In this document: piece by piece, positions 16,076 through 25,433 of the stretch
Numbering within the stretch: the first letter of the stretch is position 1
Layout: every line of letters starts with the position of its first letter
DNA from: an uncultured Alcanivorax sp.
GTDB taxonomy: Bacteria > Pseudomonadota > Gammaproteobacteria > Pseudomonadales > Alcanivoracaceae
Assembly: GCF_947258575.1 (NCBI RefSeq)
Contig: NZ_CAMYIV010000010.1
Span: forward strand, 186,001 to 250,000
Direction: 5' to 3'
DNA length: 64,000 bases
Notes under the pieces: model-generated
The model's database searches: none
Seen by the model: only the letters and a program-made list of their open reading frames with translations
Told to the model about the DNA's origin: nothing
Translations under genes and position numbers: made by a program

Positions 16076-18946
16076 CAACGCCTTCCTATACGCCTGCGTA
16101 TGCAGCAACTCCACCAGCTCTTTCTCCGGCACCGGGCGGCTGATCAAAAAGCCCTGGATGCTGTCGCAGTGCATGTCGCGCAGGATGCTCAGGTGGGCTT
16201 CGGTTTCCACCCCTTCGGCGACTACGTTCATCTGCAGGCTGTGGGCCATGTCGATGATGGCGCGGGTGATGGCAGCGTCGTCCGGGCTCTTGTCCAGATC
16301 CATGATGAAGGAACGGTCGATCTTCAGGGTATCCACCGGGAAACGCTTCAGGTAACTCAGTGAGGAATAGCCGGTGCCGAAGTCGTCCAGGGCCAGCTCG
16401 ATGCCACGGGTACGCAGCTGCTGAAGCAGTTCGATGTTCTGCTCCATGTCTTCCATGATCAGGCTTTCGGTGAGCTCCAGTTCCAGCAGGTGGGCGGGCA
16501 ACTCGGTGCTTTCCAGTACCCGGTCGACGATCTCGGCCACATTGCCCTTGCGGAACTGGTGCGCCGACAGGTTCACCGATACACAGATATTGCCCAGCCC
16601 CTGTTTGTACCACTGGTGGGCCTGGCGGCATGAACGTTCCAGCACCAGCTCGCCAATGGCGGAGATCAGCCCGGTTTCCTCGGCCAGGGGAATGAAATCC
16701 GCCGGCGGCAGCAGGCCCATGGTCGGGTGTTGCCAGCGCACCAGCGCTTCTACTGAGGTAATGCGGTTGCTGGCCAGGTCCATCTTCGGCTGGTAATAGA
16801 CCACGAATTCGTTCTTGAAGATGGCCTTGCGCAGGCTGGTTTCCAGGGCCAGCTGTTCCACCGAGGCCACGCGCATGTTGCTGCGGTAGAATTGGAAGTT
16901 GTTACCGCCGCTGCGCTTGGCCTGGTACACCGCCATGTCTGCCTGATTGATCATGCTCTGGGCTTCCTTGGCGGTGTCCGGGAACACACTGATGCCAACG
17001 CTGGCGCCTAGCAGCAGTTCGTGGCCATCAATCATGAAGGGCTTCTTCATGGCATTGATCAGCTTCTGGCAATGCTGGCTGATGGCCCCTTCGCCGCCGT
17101 GGTTTTCCAGCAGCAAGGTGAATTCGTCACCGCCCACCCGGGCGAGATTTTCTTCGCCACCGGCGTGCTGGCCCATGCGCTCGGCGGCGGCCTTGAGCAG
17201 ACGGTCACCGATTTCATGGCCCAGGGATTCGTTGATCGGTTTGAAGCGGTCCAGGTCGATCATCAGCAGCGCCACCTTTTCCCGGTTCAGTCGTGCCAGG
17301 GTCAGGGACTTGTGCAGGTGTTCGCGGAACTGGGTGCGGTTGGCCAGGCCGGTGAGGCGATCGTAATTGGAAAGGAACTGTAGCTGCTGTTCCGTTTCCT
17401 TGCGGGTTGTCAGGTCGGACATCATGCCGACAAAGCGGATCACCTTTTTGTGTTCGTCGCGAACCGCACTGACCTGAAGCCATTCCGGGAAGGGCTCGCC
17501 ATTCCGGCGGGTTTCGTTGATTTCCCCTTCCCAAAAACCGTTCTCTTTCAGGGCGGCGGTAATCATCTTGTAGGTGTCGCGGTTGGCGGCGGTTTCCTGA
17601 TGATCCAGCACCTGCTTGCCCAGCACCATGGATTCGCTGTAACCGGTAATCTGTTCGAAGCGCGCATTCACCGCCAGGAAACGGAACTTGTGGTCGAGGA
17701 TGAAGATGCCTTCTGGGGCGTTGTCGAACACGGTGGCGGCCAGCCTGAGCTGCTCCTGGCTCTGGCGGTCTTCAGTGATATCCCGGCGGGTGCCGATCAT
17801 GCGCAGGGCGCGGCCCTGATCAGACCATGTCACCACCCGGCCCTCGTCCTCGATCCAGCGCCAGCTGCCATCCGCATGGCGCAGCCGATACACCGCATGG
17901 TAACGGTCATCCTGGCCTTTGAAGTGGGACACCATGGCGCGGCGGATGCGGGTCAGGTCTTCCGGGTGAACCAGGGTTTCCAGATCGCCAAAGAAGTTCT
18001 TGAAGTAGGCGCCGTCGTAGCCCAGCAGGCGGTCGAAGTTGGTGTGGTAGTTGCGACCGGTATCCAGCATCCAGTCCCACAGGCCGATATTGCTGGCTTC
18101 CAGCGCCAGTTCCAGCCGTTCACCGGTGGCCGCCAGGGCCTGGTTGGTTTCGCCCAGGGCCCGGGTGCGCTCCTGCACCATGGATTCCAGTCGCTCGTTG
18201 GTTTCCTGCAGGCGCTGGCGGGCTTCCTTGCGTTCGTAGATTTCCTGGGCCAGCTTCTCGTTGAGTGCTTCCGCGTCGCTGCGAGCCCGGTTCAGATAGT
18301 CGATCAGCGAGCGGTTGCTGGCCTGCAGCATCATGGCCTGGTGGCCGGTCTGATTGATGCGTCGGGCGGCGAACAGGAAGAACAGCGCCAACAGGAACAT
18401 CAGCAGCATCAGCGACAGCTGGCCATGGGCCTGGGTTTCCGAGAGCCGCAGCATGCCGGGACCGAGCAGCATCAGCAGATATAGAAAAACGGTGGGGAAG
18501 TGACTGCTATAGGCGGCCAGGGCCATGGTGCTCAGGCCCAGTCCCAGGCAGGCAATGGTTAGCTGGGCGGCCAGCATGTCGCTGGCAAACAGGGTATCCA
18601 GTGGATTGAACAGGTAACCGGCCGCGCCCAGGATTAGCGGGGTGCTCAGGGCGATGGCAGAAAGAATGCGACGGCAATGGGGGGTGGCCAGGTCGTCGCG
18701 CAGACGCCGATGGCAGAGGGGCAGGGCGATCATCTTGCCGACCTGAACGGCAGCCACCAGGCCCAGCCAGATCAGCAGGTGCTGGCGGGGAATGGGTGTG
18801 CTCCAGTAGGCCCATACCAGTGTGACGGCACTGGCGATTTCCAGCAGCATCAGTACCGCAATGCCACTGAGTAACAGTTGGCACTGTTCAGTGACCACGC
18901 CATTGAACGGCGGAGCGGTTCGGGTTTGCGGAGACTGCGAAGACAC
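16067..18946 (-). CDS. Membrane-bound PAS-PAS-GGDEF-EAL cyclic-di-GMP signalling protein
   Basis: Makes and/or degrades cyclic di-GMP in response to a signal; 959 residues. Order: about six membrane helices (25-195), coiled coil (215-275), PAS domains around 280-395 and 400-515, GGDEF 525-690 and EAL 695-950. The GGDEF site is intact (RVGGDEF, 603-609) and DIDRFKPIN-like metal residues appear as MIDLDRFKPINE. The EAL motif is EALVRW (733-738), with DDFGTGYSS and later conserved acidic residues present. Both activities are therefore possible. The start is GTG at 18946 with GAGGA upstream. It is transcribed away from uvrD. Confidence 0.92.
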   Translation of the reverse strand: MSSQSPQTRTAPPFNGVVTEQCQLLLSGIAVLMLLEIASAVTLVWAYWSTPIPRQHLLIWLGLVAAVQVGKMIALPLCHRRLRDDLATPHCRRILSAIALSTPLILGAAGYLFNPLDTLFASDMLAAQLTIACLGLGLSTMALAAYSSHFPTVFLYLLMLLGPGMLRLSETQAHGQLSLMLLMFLLALFFLFAARRINQTGHQAMMLQASNRSLIDYLNRARSDAEALNEKLAQEIYERKEARQRLQETNERLESMVQERTRALGETNQALAATGERLELALEASNIGLWDWMLDTGRNYHTNFDRLLGYDGAYFKNFFGDLETLVHPEDLTRIRRAMVSHFKGQDDRYHAVYRLRHADGSWRWIEDEGRVVTWSDQGRALRMIGTRRDITEDRQSQEQLRLAATVFDNAPEGIFILDHKFRFLAVNARFEQITGYSESMVLGKQVLDHQETAANRDTYKMITAALKENGFWEGEINETRRNGEPFPEWLQVSAVRDEHKKVIRFVGMMSDLTTRKETEQQLQFLSNYDRLTGLANRTQFREHLHKSLTLARLNREKVALLMIDLDRFKPINESLGHEIGDRLLKAAAERMGQHAGGEENLARVGGDEFTLLLENHGGEGAISQHCQKLINAMKKPFMIDGHELLLGASVGISVFPDTAKEAQSMINQADMAVYQAKRSGGNNFQFYRSNMRVASVEQLALETSLRKAIFKNEFVVYYQPKMDLASNRITSVEALVRWQHPTMGLLPPADFIPLAEETGLISAIGELVLERSCRQAHQWYKQGLGNICVSVNLSAHQFRKGNVAEIVDRVLESTELPAHLLELELTESLIMEDMEQNIELLQQLRTRGIELALDDFGTGYSSLSYLKRFPVDTLKIDRSFIMDLDKSPDDAAITRAIIDMAHSLQMNVVAEGVETEAHLSILRDMHCDSIQGFLISRPVPEKELVELLHTQAYRKALDS

Positions 18947-19129
18947 CTTGATTATTATCCTCTGGCTTTTAGCCGAGTGTTTTTCTTTGTCAGTTTACCT
19001 ATCGGCGATGCCAAGGGAAACCGCCATCTCACTATCGATAGTGGCGTATTGCCATGTCACAGGGATTCCTCTGGCCGGGTTCAGTATGCAGGCATCGCGC
19101 CAGCGGACATTCTGCTAAACTCCCGCGCC

Positions 19130-21292
19130 ATGGATGACGTAACTTCCCTTATTGATGGCCTGAACCCGGCCCAGCGCGATGCGGTGGCTGCCGATGACCG
19201 ACATTTATTGGTGCTGGCCGGTGCCGGCTCGGGCAAGACCCGGGTGCTGGTGCACCGCATCGCCTGGCAGATCGCCACCGAGCAGGCCTCGCCGTTCGGT
19301 ATTCTGGCGGTGACCTTTACCAACAAGGCCGCTGCCGAAATGCGCGGGCGTATCGAGCAGCTGCTGGACATGTCCGCCGACGGCATGTGGGTGGGCACCT
19401 TCCACGGCATTGCCCATCGCCTGCTGCGCGCCCACTGGCAGGAAGCGGGCCTGCCCCAGGGGTTCCAGATCATCGATGCGGATGACCAGATTCGTCTGAT
19501 CAAGCGGGTGATCAAGGAACTGGGGCTGGACGAGCAGCGCTGGCCGGCCCGTCAGGCCACCTGGTTTATCAACGGTCAGAAGGATGAAGGCCTGCGTGCC
19601 AAGCACATGGACGCCAATGGCGACCTGTTCGTGCAGACCATGCAGAAGATCTACTCCGGCTACGAAGAAGCCTGCGAGCGCAGTGGCCTGGTGGATTTCA
19701 ACGAAATGCTGCTGCGGGTGCTGGAGCTGTTCCGCGATAACGATGGCCTGCGTGGCCATTATCAGCGCCGCTTCCGGCACATTCTGGTGGACGAGTTCCA
19801 GGATACCAACAGCATCCAGTACGCCTGGCTGCGGTTGCTGGCCAACGACGATAACGCCGTGACCATCGTCGGTGATGATGATCAGTCCATCTACGGCTGG
19901 CGCGGTGCCAAGATCGAGAACATCCACAAGTTCAGCCGCGATTTCCCGGATACCCGCACCATTCGCCTGGAGCAGAACTACCGCTCCACCGGCACCATCC
20001 TGAAAGCCGCCAACGCCGTGATCGGTAACAATGCCGACCGGCTCGGCAAGGAACTGTGGACCGAGGGCAGCGACGGCGACCCGATTCGCCTCTATGCCGG
20101 TTTCAATGAAGTGGACGAAGCCCGCTTTATTGCCGGGCGGGTGGAGAAGCTGTTTCAGGAAGGCACCGCACGGCGGGAAATGGCGGTGCTGTACCGCTCC
20201 AACGCCCAGTCCCGGGTACTGGAAGAAGCCTTTTTGCAGGCCGGCATTCCCTACCGCATTTACGGTGGTCAGCGCTTCTTCGAGCGTGCCGAGATCAAGA
20301 ATGCCCTGGCCTACCTGCGTCTGCTCAGCCATCGCGATGCGGACGCGGCCTTCGAACGGGTGGTGAATACGCCCACCCGGGGCATCGGCAACAAGACCCT
20401 GGAAAGCCTGCGCGAGCTGGCGCGTCAGCGTGGCGTGTCCCTGTGGGCGGCGGCCCAGGCGCTGATCAGTGAGCAGTTACTTACCGCTCGTGCCACCAAT
20501 GCCCTGGCGGTGTTCCTGAACCTGGTGGTGCAGCTGGAGCAGCAGTGCGACGGCCTGTCGCTGGCGGAAACCACCGAACACGTGATCGAAGCCAGCGGCC
20601 TGGTGGATTTCCATGGCAAGGAAAAAGGCGAAAAGGGCCAGCAGCGTCTGGAAAACCTGCGCGAACTGGTCTCTGCCACCCGGGAATTCGGTGACGAGGA
20701 TGAAGACTCCGAACTGGACAGCCTCACCGCCTTTCTGGACCACGCCGCTCTGGAATCCGGCGAGGGCCAGGCCGACGCCCACGAGGACGCGGTGCAGATG
20801 ATGACCCTGCACTCCGCCAAGGGCCTGGAGTTCCCGGCGGTGTTCATCTGTGGCATGGAGGAAGGTCTGTTCCCCCACCAGATGTCCAGCCAGGAGCCGG
20901 GCCGCATGGCCGAAGAGCGGCGTCTTTGCTACGTGGGCCTGACCCGCGCCATGCGCGAGTTGTACCTGACCCATGCGGAAAGCCGTCGTCTGTACGGCAA
21001 TGAAAACCACAATCCGCCCAGTCGCTTCCTGCGCGAGATCCCCGCCGAGTTTCTGGAAGAAATCCGCGCCCGGGCCGGCTTCAGCCGGCCGGTGGGCGGC
21101 GCGTCGCGGCCGATTCGGGAAACCGAGTCCAATGGCATCAACCTGGGCGCGCGGGTATTGCACCCGAAATTCGGCGAAGGCACCGTATTGCACTTCGAAG
21201 GCCAGGGCCCCAACGCCCGGCTGCAGATCAATTTTGACGGCGCCGGCACCAAGTGGCTGGTCAGCCAGTACGCCCGGCTGGAAGTGATATAA
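19130..21292 (+). CDS. uvrD: DNA helicase II (UvrD)
   Basis: A 3'-5' superfamily 1 helicase acting in nucleotide excision and mismatch repair. The product is 720 residues, the same length as E. coli UvrD. Motif I is LAGAGSGKTRVLVHRI (about 30-45), motif II DEFQDTN, then GDDDQSIYGWRGA, EQNYRST, TLHSAKGLEFPAVF and VGLTRAM in order. The C-terminus (GARVLHPKFGEGTVLHFEG) is the UvrD Tudor-like domain. The start at ATG 19130 gives the usual MDDVTSLIDGLNPAQ; an upstream extension of the frame is not homologous. Shine-Dalgarno is weak. A strong hairpin immediately follows the stop. Confidence 0.95.
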   Translation: MDDVTSLIDGLNPAQRDAVAADDRHLLVLAGAGSGKTRVLVHRIAWQIATEQASPFGILAVTFTNKAAAEMRGRIEQLLDMSADGMWVGTFHGIAHRLLRAHWQEAGLPQGFQIIDADDQIRLIKRVIKELGLDEQRWPARQATWFINGQKDEGLRAKHMDANGDLFVQTMQKIYSGYEEACERSGLVDFNEMLLRVLELFRDNDGLRGHYQRRFRHILVDEFQDTNSIQYAWLRLLANDDNAVTIVGDDDQSIYGWRGAKIENIHKFSRDFPDTRTIRLEQNYRSTGTILKAANAVIGNNADRLGKELWTEGSDGDPIRLYAGFNEVDEARFIAGRVEKLFQEGTARREMAVLYRSNAQSRVLEEAFLQAGIPYRIYGGQRFFERAEIKNALAYLRLLSHRDADAAFERVVNTPTRGIGNKTLESLRELARQRGVSLWAAAQALISEQLLTARATNALAVFLNLVVQLEQQCDGLSLAETTEHVIEASGLVDFHGKEKGEKGQQRLENLRELVSATREFGDEDEDSELDSLTAFLDHAALESGEGQADAHEDAVQMMTLHSAKGLEFPAVFICGMEEGLFPHQMSSQEPGRMAEERRLCYVGLTRAMRELYLTHAESRRLYGNENHNPPSRFLREIPAEFLEEIRARAGFSRPVGGASRPIRETESNGINLGARVLHPKFGEGTVLHFEGQGPNARLQINFDGAGTKWLVSQYARLEVI

Positions 21293-21347
21293 CGCCGAAT
21301 GCCTGAGGCAGGACGCTACACCAGCGTCCTGCCTCAGGCATCCGGCG
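21293..21347. terminator. Very stable hairpin directly after the uvrD stop codon
   Basis: Perfect 19-bp arms (ATGCCTGAGGCAGGACGCT, 21299-21317, and its complement 21323-21341) around a 5-base loop. After one mismatch the stem extends by CGCCG/CGGCG. It begins one base after the uvrD TAA. No T-tract follows, so it may protect mRNA 3' ends or act as a roadblock rather than a classic terminator. Confidence 0.6.
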
Positions 21348-21402
21348 AGAAAAATAACCCGAAAGCGGCAGTGTGCTGCCGCCCTTTATCGGAGGAACTA
21401 CC

Positions 21403-22548
21403 TTGGATCGTCGTAAATTTGTTTCCGCCCTGGGTCTGGGGTTGGGTGGCCTGGCGCTGGCCGGCTGCGAACAGAAAGATTGCCCGCCCGTGGACGGTCA
21501 GGCTGCCGCCGGCACGCAGCCGGAAAAGAAAAAGCCCGAACAGCAGACCTACGAATGGAAAATGGTCACCACTTGGCCGAAGAACTATCCCGGCCTGGGG
21601 GCTGGCGCCAACCGCTTTGCCAAGCGGGTGGAAGAGATGTCTGCCGGGCGTATCAAGATCAAGGTCTATGGCGCCAAGGAACTGGTGCCGGCCTTTGAAG
21701 TGTTCGATGCGGTGCGCCAGGGCAGCGCCGAGATGGGTCATGGGGCCGCCTACTACTGGAAAGGCAAGCACCCGGCCACGCCGTTCTTTACCGCCGTCCC
21801 CTTCGGGCTTACGGCCCAGGAAATGAATGGCTGGTTGCACCATGGTGGCGGTCAGAAACTGTGGGACGATCTCTACGCTCAGTTCAATCTCAAGCCGTTT
21901 GCCTGTGGCAACACCGGCACCCAGATGGCGGGTTGGTTCAACAAGGAAATCAACAGCGTGGAGGACCTGAAGGGTCTGAAGATGCGTATGCCGGGCCTCG
22001 CCGGAGAGGTGCTGGGCAAGGTGGGTGCCACGCCAGTGCAGTTGCCGGGTGCCGAGGTGTTCACCTCCATGCAGACCGGTGCCATTGATGCGGCGGACTG
22101 GGTCGGCCCCTACAACGATCTGACCTTTGGCCTGCACCGGGTCGCCGAGTACTACTATTACCCGGGTTGGCAGGAGCCGGGCCCGACTCTGGAACTGACC
22201 ATCAACAAGACGGTATGGGACAGCTTGCCGGCGGACCTGCAGGCGATCATCCGTTACGCCGCCCAGTCGGAAAACCAGGACATGCTCGACGAGTACACCG
22301 CCCAGAACAACGCGGCCCTCCAGGAGCTGGTCAACAAGCACGGGGTGAAACTGCGCCGGTTGCCCGATGATGTCCTCAAGGCACTGAAGGAGGCCAGCGA
22401 CGAGGTGATCGAAGCGCTTGTGGCCGACAACAGCGAAGCGCGCAAGGTGTACGAGTCCTACCGCAGGTTCCGCGACGAATCCGTGGAATACATGGCGGTG
22501 GCCGAGCAGTCGTATATGAACGTGCGGAGTGAGTTAGCCAAGGGTTGA
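21403..22548 (+). CDS. TRAP transporter substrate-binding lipoprotein (DctP family)
   Basis: Periplasmic solute receptor of a tripartite ATP-independent transporter, 381 residues. The start is TTG 21403, five bases after GGAGGAA. This gives MDRRKFVSALGLGLGGLALAGC, a twin-arginine motif (RRKF) combined with a lipobox (LAGC), so export via Tat and lipid anchoring are likely. The body matches the mannitol/chloroaromatic-type DctP branch (VTTWPKNYPGLGAGANRFA, GAAYYWKGKHP, FACGNTGTQMAGWF). Cognate membrane genes probably are dctQM at 23229-25144 on the other strand. Substrate, probably a carboxylate, is unknown. Confidence 0.9.
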   Translation: MDRRKFVSALGLGLGGLALAGCEQKDCPPVDGQAAAGTQPEKKKPEQQTYEWKMVTTWPKNYPGLGAGANRFAKRVEEMSAGRIKIKVYGAKELVPAFEVFDAVRQGSAEMGHGAAYYWKGKHPATPFFTAVPFGLTAQEMNGWLHHGGGQKLWDDLYAQFNLKPFACGNTGTQMAGWFNKEINSVEDLKGLKMRMPGLAGEVLGKVGATPVQLPGAEVFTSMQTGAIDAADWVGPYNDLTFGLHRVAEYYYYPGWQEPGPTLELTINKTVWDSLPADLQAIIRYAAQSENQDMLDEYTAQNNAALQELVNKHGVKLRRLPDDVLKALKEASDEVIEALVADNSEARKVYESYRRFRDESVEYMAVAEQSYMNVRSELAKG

Positions 22549-22581
22549 GCGGAGACTGCTCTAGAGAAAACCGAACCCCAG

Positions 22582-22757
22582 CCGTAGGAGCGTCGCTGGC
22601 GGCGCGATAAAAGACCAGGATCAAAAGCCATTTCACCACAGAGGGCACAGAGCACACAGAGAAAAACCTTTCTTTTCCTCAGTGATCTCTGTGCCCTCTG
22701 TGGTAAATACCGCTTTTCAGGTTTTGGGCTATCGCGCCGCCAGCGACGCTCCTACGG
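22582..22757. repeat. Nested palindromic repeat, families B and A
   Basis: Between converging genes. Perfect 27-bp outer arms begin CCGTAGGAGCGTCGCTGG (22582-22608) and are mirrored at 22731-22757. Inside are perfect 18-bp arms ACCACAGAGGGCACAGAG (22635-22652) and the complement (22687-22704). Same architecture as 7531-7724. It may serve as a bidirectional terminator. Confidence 0.85.
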
Positions 22758-22770
22758 CGGCAGGCCTTGG

Positions 22771-23166
22771 TCAATCCCTTGGCACCGCCCGGGTCCGCCC
22801 GGTGTCATCAATCGCGACAAAGGTGAAATGCCCTTCGGTCACTTTCGACAGGGTGCCGGTGTCTTCGCGGATCCACACTTCCACCAGAATCTGCATGGAG
22901 CTGCGGCCCACATCCTGCAACTGGGTGTAGCAGCTGACTACAGCGCCCACCGGCACCGGGCGCAGGAAGGCCATGGAATCAATCGCCACGGTGGCCACCC
23001 GGCCACGGGCTTTCTTGCGGGCGGTGACAGCACCGGCCAGGTCCATCTGCGATACCAGCCAGCCACCAAAGATATCGCCATTCCAGTTGGCGCTCTGCGG
23101 CATGGCGATGGTCTGAATGGCCAGGGTGCCGATGGGCTGGGGCATGTCGTCGGTGTTATCGGTCAT
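22771..23166 (-). CDS. Acyl-CoA thioesterase, YciA-like hotdog fold
   Basis: Hydrolyses acyl-CoA thioesters in the cytoplasm; 131 residues, the usual YciA/BFIT-type size. The N-terminal motif SANWNGDIFGGWLVSQMDLAG contains the conserved Asn/Asp-Gly-GG helix start of this family (normally N-x-x-G-x-x-F-GG). VATVAIDSMAFLRPVPVGAVV is the following strand pair. It lies between the TRAP receptor and TRAP permease genes, but the intervening repeat and the separate strand argue against a single operon with the receptor. Chain-length preference is unknown. Confidence 0.9.
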   Translation of the reverse strand: MTDNTDDMPQPIGTLAIQTIAMPQSANWNGDIFGGWLVSQMDLAGAVTARKKARGRVATVAIDSMAFLRPVPVGAVVSCYTQLQDVGRSSMQILVEVWIREDTGTLSKVTEGHFTFVAIDDTGRTRAVPRD

Positions 23167-23228
23167 GTTTGTTATCCGTAATATTTTGAGCCGGTTTGGA
23201 GTCTATACACAGCCGCGCCGAAATTCAT

Positions 23229-24599
23229 TTACCCGTACAGTTGATCAGGAAGCCAGGTGGCCAGTTCCGGGAACAGCGCCAGTATACCCAGCATCAGCAG
23301 CTGGATAATGATAAAAGGTATCACGCCCTGGTAAATCTGCGCGGTTTTTACCTCTGGCGGCGCTACGCCGCGCAGGTAAAACAGGGCAAACCCGAAGGGT
23401 GGGGTCAGAAAACTGGTTTGCAAGTTCAGGGCGATCATTACCCCCAGCCAGATCGGGTCCAGACCCATGGCCAGCAGTACCGGGCCGACAATGGGCACCA
23501 CCACAAAGGTAATCTCGATAAAGTCGAGGATAAAGCCGAGCAGAAAGATCAGCAGCATCACCAGCAGGGTGGCGCCGATCACCCCACCGGGCAGGCTCTC
23601 GAACAGGGCATGGACCGCTTCCTCGCCACCGAAACCGCGAAACACCAGGGAAAACAGGCTGGCGCCGATCAGGATCATGAACACCATGGCGGTGACCCGG
23701 CTGGTGGCGCGCACCACCTGGCCGAGAATCTGTCCGTTCAGGTGCCGGTTGCCGGCCGCCAGCAACAGCGAACCAAACGCGCCCACGCCGGCGGCTTCGG
23801 TGGGGGTGGCCTTGCCGGTGAGAATGGAGCCCAGCACCGCCGCAATCAGCAGCAGCGGCGGAATCAGGCCGCCCAGCAGGGGGCGCCAGCCGCGCGGCTC
23901 GCCATCATTGGTCTGAAACGCGGGTGCCCACTGCGGTTTCAGCAGGCTGATGGCTACCACATACAAGAGATACAGGCCCACCAGAATCAGGCCGGGAATC
24001 AGCGCCCCGACAAACAGATCGCCCACGGACACCGTGTCCAGGGACCACAGCCCCTGCTTGAGCTGGGCTTCCTGATAGGCGTTGGCCAACACATCGCCAA
24101 GCAGCACCAGCGCAATGGAAGGGGGGATGATCTGCCCCAGGGTGCCGGTGGCACAGATCAGCCCGGTGGACAGCTGCGGCTGGTAGCCCTGACGCAGCAT
24201 GGTGGGCAGCGACAGTAGCCCCATGGTCACCACGGTGGCGCCGACGATGCCGGTGCTGGCGGCCAGTAGCGCCCCTACCAGAATGATGGCCACGCCCATG
24301 CCGCCGGGCAGGCCGCCGAACAGCTGGCCCATGCTGGCCAGCAGCTTTTCCGCCACCCGGGATTTCTCCAGCATCACCCCCATGAACACGAACAGTGGCA
24401 CCGCCATCAGGGTGGTGTTGTCGATGATGCCGAACAGCCGGTTGGGCACAAAGGTCAGGTCCGCCGGGCTGAACGTGCCGGTCACCATGCCGGCGGCGGC
24501 GAACAACAGGGCGGTGCCGCCCAGTACAAAGGCCACCGGGTAGCCGCTGAGCAGCACCAGGCAGACCACCACAAACATGAGCAGGGGAACCCATTCCAT
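23229..24599 (-). CDS. dctM: TRAP transporter large permease, DctM
   Basis: Inner-membrane subunit that forms the ion-driven translocation path of a TRAP transporter. It is 456 residues with about 12 hydrophobic helices and typical motifs (GVMLEKSRVAEKLL, GATVVTMGLLSLPTMLRQGY, IIPPSIALVLLGD). The start is ATG 24599, seven bases after GGGAGGG; GTG 24602 is an in-frame alternative. It overlaps the dctQ stop (TGATG), so the two subunits are translationally coupled. The solute receptor is probably the Tat lipoprotein encoded at 21403. Confidence 0.92.
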   Translation of the reverse strand: MEWVPLLMFVVVCLVLLSGYPVAFVLGGTALLFAAAGMVTGTFSPADLTFVPNRLFGIIDNTTLMAVPLFVFMGVMLEKSRVAEKLLASMGQLFGGLPGGMGVAIILVGALLAASTGIVGATVVTMGLLSLPTMLRQGYQPQLSTGLICATGTLGQIIPPSIALVLLGDVLANAYQEAQLKQGLWSLDTVSVGDLFVGALIPGLILVGLYLLYVVAISLLKPQWAPAFQTNDGEPRGWRPLLGGLIPPLLLIAAVLGSILTGKATPTEAAGVGAFGSLLLAAGNRHLNGQILGQVVRATSRVTAMVFMILIGASLFSLVFRGFGGEEAVHALFESLPGGVIGATLLVMLLIFLLGFILDFIEITFVVVPIVGPVLLAMGLDPIWLGVMIALNLQTSFLTPPFGFALFYLRGVAPPEVKTAQIYQGVIPFIIIQLLMLGILALFPELATWLPDQLYG

Positions 24600-25144
24600 C
24601 ACAGGCCCTCCCCGGGATGGTCCTGGGGCGCTGGCGGTACTGCCCCCAGCAGAGTCAGGCTGTGGCGCAACAGCTCCGCCAGAGCCTGCACGGTGAGCAG
24701 GGCGGGCAGGATCAGCAGCAGGGTTTTCAGCAAATAGACAAAAGGCAGGCCGCCATTGGCGGAGGTTTCCTGCTCACGCCAGCTACTGATCACATAGTCC
24801 AGCGACAGCCAGAAAATGGCCGCACACACCGGCAACAGCAGGAACAGGGTGCCCAGCAGATTGACCCAGGCCCGGCCCCGGGGGCTGAAGCGCTGGTAGA
24901 GCACATCCACGCGCACATGCTCGTCCTCGGCCAGGGTATAGGCAATTGCCAGCATAAAGAGGCTGCCGTGCAGATAGGTGAGCGATTCCTGAAGGGCGAT
25001 ATTGCCGATGCCGAAGCCATAACGCAGCACCACCACCAGCACCGTGCCCAGTACCAGCAGCAGGGCCAGCCAGGCGCTGCTGCGGCCCACCAGGGTGGTA
25101 AAACCGGCCAGACGTTGCTGCCAGCGTAATAGTTGTTGTGTCAT
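24599..25144 (-). CDS. dctQ: TRAP transporter small permease, DctQ
   Basis: Four-helix inner-membrane partner of DctM, 181 residues. The DctQ signature is visible in the segment YGFGIGNIALQESLTYLHGS and in AYTLAEDEHVRVDVLYQRFSPRG. The start is ATG 25144 with AGG upstream; the longer frame to 25198 has no family similarity. First gene of dctQM, divergent from pstS across about 290 bp. Confidence 0.9.
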   Translation of the reverse strand: MTQQLLRWQQRLAGFTTLVGRSSAWLALLLVLGTVLVVVLRYGFGIGNIALQESLTYLHGSLFMLAIAYTLAEDEHVRVDVLYQRFSPRGRAWVNLLGTLFLLLPVCAAIFWLSLDYVISSWREQETSANGGLPFVYLLKTLLLILPALLTVQALAELLRHSLTLLGAVPPAPQDHPGEGL

Positions 25145-25295
25145 AAAAACCTGTGCCCCGGGAGACTGGCTCCGGTGCCATCTGTGATACGGATGCATCC
25201 CGCGAAAACCCGCATTATACGGGGGCTGCCGGCTAGAACCAGAGTATCGGGCGGGATTGCCGGTAAAACTGACAGATCACAGGGGCGCAATGATC

Positions 25296-25313
25296 CTGTA
25301 ATGTTGCTGTCAT
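25296..25313 (+). promoter_or_regulatory. Pho box upstream of pstS
   Basis: CTGTAAT-GTTG-CTGTCAT: two 7-bp direct repeats separated by four bases, one identical to the PhoB consensus half-site CTGTCAT and the other with one change. TAGCAT ten bases downstream (25324-25329) is a suitable -10. PhoB activation under phosphate starvation is inferred from this match. Confidence 0.75.
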
Positions 25314-25433
25314 AAACCCTCTCTAGCATGCGCTGTGCTGAAACATGAACTGGTTTGCAAAGATTGCAAGAACAAAACCGGGGTGGGGTCAAACCTGACA
25401 AGCGCCGGTGCCATGTAACTAGGAGGCTTAACC

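Noticed and set aside
23196-24218. 340-codon plus-strand frame
   Set aside because: Antisense to dctM; composition (Gln/His-rich) is that of a membrane-protein gene read backwards.
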